Origin: Roseicyclus sp965662675
GTDB taxonomy: Bacteria > Pseudomonadota > Alphaproteobacteria > Rhodobacterales > Rhodobacteraceae
Assembly: GCF_965662675.1 (NCBI RefSeq)
Contig: NZ_CBFIIK010000094.1
Span: 1 to 10,965 of the forward strand
Length of the DNA: 10,965 bases
Direction: 5' to 3'
Under the pieces are notes generated by a model, which was given only the letters and a program-made list of their open reading frames with translations, had not been told where the DNA came from and made no database searches. Positions 5,831-10,965 of the stretch are shown in pieces. The position numbers and the translations under genes are program-made. Position 1 is the first letter of the stretch. Each line of letters begins with the position of its first letter.

Positions 5831-6543
5831 CAGCTGGATGGAAAGCAAAACGCTTTTGGAGCGAAGTCTCGGTATCCCAGACAGAGGGCGGCTTTGCCGT
5901 GCATCTCGATGCGCGCCGCGTGATGACGCCGGGCAAGATCCCCCTGACCCTGCCCAGCCGCGCAATGGCCGAGGCCGTCGCCGCCGAATGGGCCGCGCAG
6001 ACGGGCGAGATCGCACCGCTCACCATGCCCGTCACCCGCGCGGCCAATTCCGCCATCGAACGCGTCACGCCCCAACGCGCCGAAGTGGCCGCCATGCTTT
6101 CCGCCTATGCCGAGACCGACTTGATCTGTTACCGCGCGGCCGGCCCCGCCGCGCTGGTCGCACGCCAAGCCGTGGCATGGGATCCGCTCTTGGCATGGGC
6201 CGCTGACGCGTTGGATGCACCGCTCATCGCGACGGTCGGCGTGTTACCGGTTGATCAGCCACCCGCATCGCTGGCCCGACTAGCTGATTTTGTCAGTGCG
6301 CTTGATGCGTTTCAGCTGACCGGATTGCATGATCTTGTTGCGATTTCAGGCTCGTTGATCATCGCGTTGGCGGTGACCTCGGGGCGGCTTGCACCCGATC
6401 AGGCTTGGGCCATCTCGCGAATCGATGAGGAGTGGCAGATCGCACAATGGGGCGCAGATGAGGAGGCCGCCGCGCTAGCAGCCTATAAGCACGGCGATTT
6501 CCTGCGTGCGGCGCAATTTTGGGCGATGTCGCAGCCAAATTGA
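5827..6543 (+). CDS. ATP12 family F1-ATPase assembly chaperone
   Basis: This 238-residue protein belongs to the ATP12 family, chaperones that in mitochondria bind the F1 alpha subunit during F1 assembly; alphaproteobacteria carry homologues with presumably the same role. It shows the typical WKAKRFW start (5-11), the LDARRVMTPGKIPLTLPSRAMAEAVAAEW segment, the MPVTRAANSAIERV block, the AYAETDLICYRA motif, and near the end a conserved WAISRIDEEWQIAQWGADEEA region. I chose the ATG at 5827, which overlaps the preceding stop (ATGA); an in-frame ATG at 5815 would add four residues. It is the last gene of the coupled crcB-rluC-HAD-atp12 run. A clear intrinsic terminator is not visible after it. Confidence 0.92.
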   Translation: MTAGWKAKRFWSEVSVSQTEGGFAVHLDARRVMTPGKIPLTLPSRAMAEAVAAEWAAQTGEIAPLTMPVTRAANSAIERVTPQRAEVAAMLSAYAETDLICYRAAGPAALVARQAVAWDPLLAWAADALDAPLIATVGVLPVDQPPASLARLADFVSALDAFQLTGLHDLVAISGSLIIALAVTSGRLAPDQAWAISRIDEEWQIAQWGADEEAAALAAYKHGDFLRAAQFWAMSQPN

Positions 6544-6603
6544 GAAAGCCTGCGGCATCGCTCCAAAATTATTGCGAAAAAACGGTGCAGCCGCCCCCCT
6601 TTT

Positions 6604-6620
6604 CGCTGAAAATTTCAGCG
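6604..6620 (+). promoter_or_regulatory. Inverted repeat upstream of bztA
   Basis: CGCTGAAAATTTCAGCG has two perfect 8-bp arms around a single central base. It lies 30 bases before a TTGACC that could be a -35 element, and about 160 bases before bztA. The symmetry suits a dimeric regulator; alternatively it could form part of the atp12 transcript end, although no T run follows. Confidence 0.45.
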
Positions 6621-6649
6621 TGACCCTGGGGTAGCTACAGCGCTTGCAC

Positions 6650-6682
6650 TTGACCTATGCACACGATTTTGCCCAAGTTATC
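6650..6682 (+). promoter_or_regulatory. Weak candidate bztA promoter region
   Basis: TTGACC (6650-6655) is a fair -35 match. The -10 is uncertain: AAGTTA or GTTATC lie downstream at 20-21 bases, longer than ideal. No sigma-54 GG-N10-GC arrangement was found around the TTGC at 6644. The 238-base spacer between atp12 and bztA is noticeably richer in A/T than the flanking genes and must hold the promoter for the bzt operon. Confidence 0.25.
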
Positions 6683-6722
6683 CGCGGTGAGCGTTAACAT
6701 ACGTTCGCACGAACTTACCAAA

Positions 6723-6760
6723 GCCCTTTGGGGGATTGGAAACGAGCGCCCAAAAGGGCG
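6723..6760 (+). promoter_or_regulatory. bztA leader with two competing hairpins
   Basis: GCCCTTTGGG (6723-6732) can pair with CCCAAAAGGGC (6749-6759), giving ten base pairs with one bulged A. The downstream strand can instead fold locally as CGCCC-AAAA-GGGCG (6747-6760). The two folds exclude each other. They end eight bases before the AGGAAGAGG ribosome binding site (6768-6776). This could tune bztA translation or message stability; no known riboswitch class is recognised. Confidence 0.45.
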
Positions 6761-6781
6761 GTCCATCAGGAAGAGGTAGAC

Positions 6782-7801
6782 ATGAAAAAATCCATTTTTC
6801 TCGGCACACTTGCGGTCGCCGGGCTGGCAGCAGGTCTTGCATCCGCACAGACGCTTGCTGATGTCCAGGCACGCGGCACGCTGAAGTGCGGCTCGAACGA
6901 GGGCCTCGCAGGTTTCGCCGCACCCGACGCGAACGGCAACATGCAGGGCTTCGACGTCTCGCTGTGCCGTGCGATCGCGGTTGCCGCTTTGGGTGACGCG
7001 CAGGCGGTGGAATTCGTTCCGCTGACCAGCCAAACCCGCTTCACCGCGCTGGCCGCTGGCGAAGTCGACGTTCTGGTCCGTAACTCGACCTGGACCTTCT
7101 CGCGCGACACCGACCTCAAGCTCGATTTCGTCGGCGTGAACTACTACGACGGTCAGGGCTTCATGGTCCGTACAGATCTGGGCGTGTCTTCGGCGCGTGA
7201 TCTCGATGGCGCGACCGTCTGCATCCAGACCGGCACCACCACCGAGCTGAACCTTGCTGACTTCTTCCGCGTCAACAACATCAGCTACGAGCCGGTTCCG
7301 GTCGCAACCAACGCCGAAGGCCAGCAGCAGTATCTCGCTGGTGCCTGCGACGTCTACACCACCGACGTCTCCGGCCTCGCGGCAACCCGCGCGACCTTCG
7401 AGAACGCGGCTGAGCATGTCATTCTGCCCGAGATCGTGTCCAAGGAGCCGCTTGGCCCCGTGGTCCGTCACGGCGACAATGACTGGGGCGATATCGTTCG
7501 CTGGACGCTCAATGCACTGGTCGCTGCCGAAGAATATGGCGTGACCTCGGCCAATGTCCGTGAACTGGCAGCTGCCCCCACGGCCAACCCCGAGATCAAC
7601 CGCATGCTTGGCACCGAAGGTGAGCTGGGCGCGATGCTCGGCCTGCCCAATGATTGGGCCGTCAATGTGCTTGCCGCTGTCGGCAACTACGGTGAAATCT
7701 TCGAAGGCAATATCGGTGAGAACACCCCCGTTGGTCTGGCGCGCGGTCTGAACGCCCAGTGGACCGATGGCGGCCTGATGTACGCACCGCCCTTCCGTTG
7801 A
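6782..7801 (+). CDS. bztA: Periplasmic amino-acid-binding protein (BztA/AapJ type)
   Basis: This 339-residue solute-binding protein (family 3) delivers amino acids to the BztBCD transporter; in Rhodobacter capsulatus Bzt carries glutamate, glutamine, aspartate and asparagine. Residues 1-22 form a Sec signal peptide (KK, hydrophobic core, cleavage after ASA). The mature part shows GFDVSLCRAIAVAALGD at 57-72, the usual family 3 signature region, and the ligand-lobe segment FTALAAGEVDVLVRNSTWTFSRD. Four Cys occur at 36, 62, 147 and 189; pairing 36-62 and 147-189 would put one disulphide in each lobe, an inference. The start is set by AGGAAGAGG five bases upstream. It is first in the operon and a strong hairpin follows it. 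Codon use is more C-ending and regular than its neighbours, consistent with high expression. Confidence 0.94.
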   Translation: MKKSIFLGTLAVAGLAAGLASAQTLADVQARGTLKCGSNEGLAGFAAPDANGNMQGFDVSLCRAIAVAALGDAQAVEFVPLTSQTRFTALAAGEVDVLVRNSTWTFSRDTDLKLDFVGVNYYDGQGFMVRTDLGVSSARDLDGATVCIQTGTTTELNLADFFRVNNISYEPVPVATNAEGQQQYLAGACDVYTTDVSGLAATRATFENAAEHVILPEIVSKEPLGPVVRHGDNDWGDIVRWTLNALVAAEEYGVTSANVRELAAAPTANPEINRMLGTEGELGAMLGLPNDWAVNVLAAVGNYGEIFEGNIGENTPVGLARGLNAQWTDGGLMYAPPFR

Positions 7802-7813
7802 TCGCTTGACGAT

Positions 7814-7840
7814 CGGGGCCCGGGTTTTGCCCGGGCCCCG
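7814..7840 (+). terminator. Strong intercistronic hairpin between bztA and bztB
   Basis: A perfect 11-bp GC stem (CGGGGCCCGGG, 7814-7824, with CCCGGGCCCCG, 7830-7840) closes a TTTTG loop 12 bases after the bztA stop. There is no clean T run, only a T-rich stretch. Such hairpins after binding-protein genes usually protect the upstream message or cause partial termination, giving more binding protein than permease. The operon continues through it. Confidence 0.85.
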
Positions 7841-7929
7841 TATCTTGCTTCTTTCCGTTCAGACTGACTTGCTTTCGTCGACCGGCGTTTGTCCGGTCGG
7901 ACTGTCACCCCTTACCCAGTGGAGTGCGC

Positions 7930-9144
7930 ATGGCCGACACGACCGAAATGCCGCGGGACACATTCCGCCTGAGCCAGCTGCTCTATGACGCGCGCTACAG
8001 GTCGATGACCATTCAGGTCGTCGCGGCCATGTTGTTGATGCTGTCGCTGGCTTGGTTGGTCGACAACACGATCCAGAACCTTGCCGCGCTGGGCAAGGAT
8101 TTCAGCTTCCGCTTTTTATGGACCACTGCCGGTTACGACATCAACCAGCAGATCATCCCATTCAGCTCGCAAGATACCCATGCGCGCGCGGCCCTTGTCG
8201 GCATCTTGAACACGCTGCTTGTCGCTTTCATGGGCTGTATCCTAGCCACGGTGATCGGCGTACTGGCGGGGGTGTTGCGCCTATCCAAGAATTTCGTCGT
8301 TGCGGGCATCATGACCTTCTACGTCGAGGCGATGCGCAACACGCCGCTCTTGATCTGGATCTTGATCGTTTTCGCCGTGATGACCGAGGCGACACCGCAG
8401 CCGCGCGATTTCCGCGAAGGCGGCGGCGCGTCGATGATCTTGTGGGACAGCGTCGCCATTTCGAACCGCGGCGTCTTCATTCCGAAACCCTTGTGGGGCG
8501 AGGGCTCGGGCCTTGTCGTGGCCGTTTTCCTGCTCTCGGTCGCGGCAATCTTCATCCTGCGGCGCTTTGCGCGCAAACGCCAAGAACAGACGGGCCAGCA
8601 ACTCCCCGTTTTTCGCCTGTCGCTTGCCTTGTTTTTTGTCCCTGCGCTTTTGGCCTTCTTCGTCATGGGTCGGCCCATCACGCTCCAGATGCCGGAATTG
8701 GGCGGCTTCAACTTCGTCGGCGGCATCCAGATCCGTAACTCGCTCATCGCGCTGTGGCTGGCCTTGTCGCTCTACACCTCTGCCTTTATCGCCGAGATCG
8801 TGCGCTCGGGCATCTTGGCCGTGTCGCGCGGCCAGACCGAGGCGGCCTTTGCGCTGGGCATGCAGCCCAATCGCACCATGCAGTTGGTGATCTTGCCGCA
8901 AGCGCTGCGCGTGATCATTCCGCCGCTGATCTCGCAGTTCCTGAACCTGACCAAGAACTCTTCGCTGGCGCTGGCCGTGGGGTACATGGATGTGCGCTCG
9001 ACGCTGGGGGGTATTACCATCAACCAAACCGGCCGCGAGATCGAAGGCATCTTGCTGCTTGGTACCTTCTACCTCGTCGTCAGCTTGATCATCTCGTCGC
9101 TGATGAACCTCTACAACTCCAGCGTCAAATTGAAGGAGCGGTGA
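7930..9144 (+). CDS. bztB: Amino acid ABC transporter permease (BztB/AapQ type)
   Basis: This 404-residue integral membrane protein is one of the two permeases of the Bzt transporter. It has a hydrophobic helix near 28-47, a large central region with further helices, and the permease EAA loop near residue 300 (EAAFALGMQPNRTMQLVILPQAL), the contact site for the ATPase BztD. Around 400 residues is typical of this subfamily, longer than GltJ/GltK permeases because of extra periplasmic segments. The start at ATG 7930 is supported by GGAG at 7921-7924; a GTG at 7924 is in frame but falls on that site. It lies 128 bases after bztA beyond the hairpin, and its stop is one base before the bztC ATG, so the permeases are probably translated together. 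Confidence 0.94.
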   Translation: MADTTEMPRDTFRLSQLLYDARYRSMTIQVVAAMLLMLSLAWLVDNTIQNLAALGKDFSFRFLWTTAGYDINQQIIPFSSQDTHARAALVGILNTLLVAFMGCILATVIGVLAGVLRLSKNFVVAGIMTFYVEAMRNTPLLIWILIVFAVMTEATPQPRDFREGGGASMILWDSVAISNRGVFIPKPLWGEGSGLVVAVFLLSVAAIFILRRFARKRQEQTGQQLPVFRLSLALFFVPALLAFFVMGRPITLQMPELGGFNFVGGIQIRNSLIALWLALSLYTSAFIAEIVRSGILAVSRGQTEAAFALGMQPNRTMQLVILPQALRVIIPPLISQFLNLTKNSSLALAVGYMDVRSTLGGITINQTGREIEGILLLGTFYLVVSLIISSLMNLYNSSVKLKER

Positions 9145-9145
9145 G

Positions 9146-10639
9146 ATGAGCAACCAATCCACCGTCGCTTTCGTCCGGCGCGATATCCTTCCGCCCGCAC
9201 CACCTCCGCCCGGTCAGGCGGGTGTGCTGCGCTGGATGCGCGAGAACCTCTTTTCGTCGGTGACCAACACGCTTCTCACCATCTTGTCGGTCTATCTGAT
9301 CTGGAGCGTTCTGGCCTCCATCATGCCTTGGACACTCAATGGTATCTGGTCGGCCGGGTCATTGACCGAATGTCGCGAGATCCGCGATGCGCGCGGGCTG
9401 GAAAGCGCCGCTTGCTGGGCGGTGATCAACGAACGCTGGCTGCAACTGTTGTTCGGCTTCTACCCGACCGATGACCGGCTGTTGTCCAGCCTGTTCTACG
9501 CCGATCAGCTTGCTGCCGCCGGTGGTCTCGAGGCGGTCTTCGGCGCAGGCTCGAACGCGACCGCGCGCATCGAATTCGTCAACGCGATGAAGGCGGACCT
9601 CAGCAATCTGACCATCTTCTTCTTCGGCTATTGGCGCCCGCTTCTGGCGGTGGTGCTGCTGGTCGTCGCCGTGGCCCCGATCCTCTATTCCAGCTTGCCG
9701 CGCGCCATGTTGCTTTTCTCGCTGGCCTATCCCTTCGTCGGGGTGTTCTTGTTCTGGGGCGGTTCGGTTTGGGGGCCGGTGATGGTGGCCCTTGGGATCG
9801 TGGGCGCGCTCTATATCGGCCGCCTTGTCGCGGGGCGCTCGGGCCTGTTGGGTGGTGCGCTGGCCGCGATTGCGGCCTTCATCATGATCTTCCTCGACCC
9901 GCTGCCTTTCATCGATCACGGCGGGCTGTTCCCGCTTTTGCCCCACTTCAAGGATGCAGCACACAGTATCATGCCGATGGGCCTGCCCGCGATCCCGTCG
10001 GATCAGTTCGGTGGTTTCATGCTGGCCATCATCATCGGTACCGCCGGGATCGTCTTGTCCTTGCCCATCGGCATTTTGCTGGCCTTGGGCCGGCAGTCGA
10101 CCATGCCGTTCATCCGCTGGGTCTGCGTCAGCTTCATCGAGGTGATCCGCGGCGTGCCGCTGATCGTGTGGCTCTTCGTGGCCTCGACGCTGCTCAAGTA
10201 TTTCCTACCACCCGGATCGAGCTTTGACGCCCTCTTGCGGGTGATCATCCTCGTGACGCTTTTCGCCTCGGCCTATATCGCCGAGGTGGTGCGCGGTGGT
10301 CTTGCAGCGCTTCCCAAGGGCCAATACGAGGCCGCCGATAGCCTTGGCTTGGATTACTGGAAATCCATGCAGCTGATCGTCTTGCCGCAAGCGCTCAAGA
10401 TCTCGATCCCCGGCATCGTCAACACCTTCATCGGCCTGTTCAAGGATACCACCTTGGTGGTCTTTGTCGGCCTGCGCGATCCGCTTGGCCTGACCAATGC
10501 GATCCGTGCCACCGGGGAATGGAACGGTATCTACTGGGAGCTCTATATCTTCGTGGCGCTTCTGTTCTTTACCTTCTGCTTCTTCATGTCCCGCTATTCC
10601 ATGTATCTGGAGCGCAAGCTTCAGACCGACCGCCGATAA
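9146..10639 (+). CDS. bztC: Amino acid ABC transporter permease (BztC/AapM type)
   Basis: This 497-residue protein is the second permease. After a proline-rich cytoplasmic N-terminus (PPAPPPPGQ, about 16-24) come a first transmembrane helix, a large periplasmic loop with two Cys (SLTECREIRD...SAACWAV), and several helices. The C-terminal half has the permease core: FIEVIRGVPLIVWLF and the EAA loop near 394-417 (EAADSLGLDYWKSMQLIVLPQAL). It is longer than AapM-type permeases, as is usual for BztC. An AAGGAG at 9133-9138, inside the end of bztB, fixes the ATG at 9146. BztB and BztC probably form the heterodimeric membrane channel. Confidence 0.94.
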   Translation: MSNQSTVAFVRRDILPPAPPPPGQAGVLRWMRENLFSSVTNTLLTILSVYLIWSVLASIMPWTLNGIWSAGSLTECREIRDARGLESAACWAVINERWLQLLFGFYPTDDRLLSSLFYADQLAAAGGLEAVFGAGSNATARIEFVNAMKADLSNLTIFFFGYWRPLLAVVLLVVAVAPILYSSLPRAMLLFSLAYPFVGVFLFWGGSVWGPVMVALGIVGALYIGRLVAGRSGLLGGALAAIAAFIMIFLDPLPFIDHGGLFPLLPHFKDAAHSIMPMGLPAIPSDQFGGFMLAIIIGTAGIVLSLPIGILLALGRQSTMPFIRWVCVSFIEVIRGVPLIVWLFVASTLLKYFLPPGSSFDALLRVIILVTLFASAYIAEVVRGGLAALPKGQYEAADSLGLDYWKSMQLIVLPQALKISIPGIVNTFIGLFKDTTLVVFVGLRDPLGLTNAIRATGEWNGIYWELYIFVALLFFTFCFFMSRYSMYLERKLQTDRR

Positions 10640-10651
10640 GGAGACCACAAG

Positions 10652-10965
10652 ATGACCGAGGCGCAAACCGCCATGCATGAGCGTCAGATCGACCGCTCGC
10701 AGATGACGGTCTCCGACGAGATCGCGATCGAAATCACAGGGATGAACAAGTGGTACGGCACCTTCCACGTGCTGCGCGACATCGACCTGACGGTGAACCG
10801 GGGTGAACGCATCGTTGTGTGCGGCCCCTCGGGCTCGGGCAAATCCACGTTGATCCGCTGCATCAACGCGCTGGAGGAACACCAGAAGGGCCAGATCACC
10901 GTCGATGGCACGATGCTGTCGACCGACCTCAAGAACATCGACAAGGTGCGCTCCGAGGTCGGGAT
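10652..10965 (+). CDS. bztD: Amino acid ABC transporter ATP-binding protein, 5' part (partial)
   Basis: The gene runs off the window after 104 codons. The visible part has a short N-terminal extension, then the ABC domain beginning at IAIEITGMNKWYGTFHVLRDIDL and a Walker A GPSGSGKST at 58-66. The continuation CINALEEHQKGQITVDG is characteristic of polar amino acid transporter ATPases (GlnQ/AapP/BztD). An AAGGAG at 10638-10643, overlapping the bztC stop, lies eight bases before the ATG. It would energise BztB/BztC by ATP hydrolysis. The Walker B and signature motifs lie beyond the window. Confidence 0.94.
   Translation, partial: MTEAQTAMHERQIDRSQMTVSDEIAIEITGMNKWYGTFHVLRDIDLTVNRGERIVVCGPSGSGKSTLIRCINALEEHQKGQITVDGTMLSTDLKNIDKVRSEVG

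Noticed and set aside
5169..6095. A 308-codon minus-strand open frame opposite the HAD and atp12 genes
   Set aside because: Arg/Pro/Ala-rich shadow of two genes with clear family motifs on the plus strand.
6610..6660. A sigma-54 promoter or NtrC site for the bzt operon
   Set aside because: No GG lies ten bases before the GC of TTGC at 6644-6647, and only a half-site resembling NtrC boxes (GGTGCA) is present.
8281..9162. A 293-codon minus-strand open frame opposite bztB
   Set aside because: Highly charged, low-information sequence antisense to a clear permease.

Overview
The window is a high-GC stretch typical of an alphaproteobacterium of the order Rhodobacterales (Rhodobacteraceae/Roseobacter type). 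The evidence is the gene content and order: rpoA end, rplQ, rarA, crcB, an RluC-type pseudouridine synthase, a Gph-like HAD phosphatase, ATP12, then a bztABCD-type amino acid ABC transporter. Codon use is GC-rich. I cannot name the genus from this sequence alone. All confident genes are on the + strand.

Region 1 (1-631) is the end of the ribosomal/RNA polymerase alpha operon: the last seven codons of rpoA, an intergenic hairpin, rplQ, and a strong terminator. Region 2 (632-2221) is a quorum-sensing module: a possible small divergent ORF, a divergent promoter region with an inverted repeat and a lux-box-like sequence, then luxR and luxI in the same direction.

Region 3 (2261-6543) is a compact housekeeping block. 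It starts with rarA (replication-fork AAA+ ATPase). A spacer follows with three palindromes whose centres are exactly 23 bp apart. Then come crcB (fluoride channel), rluC, a HAD phosphatase and atp12 (F1-ATPase assembly chaperone); stop and start codons overlap at all three junctions from crcB to atp12, which suggests translational coupling. The HAD gene begins with an in-frame 12-bp tandem repeat.

Region 4 (6544-10965) is the bzt operon for uptake of glutamate, glutamine, aspartate and related amino acids. It holds a leader with two competing hairpins, the periplasmic binding protein bztA, a strong GC hairpin that probably sets the bztA to bztBC expression ratio, the permeases bztB and bztC, and the start of the ATPase bztD, cut by the window edge.

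Most of the window is ordinary conserved chromosome. The parts worth a second look are the luxRI control region and its small divergent ORF, the 23-bp-phased triple palindrome between rarA and crcB, the bztA leader, and the short coding repeat in the HAD gene. I saw no mobile element, CRISPR array, tRNA or rRNA.
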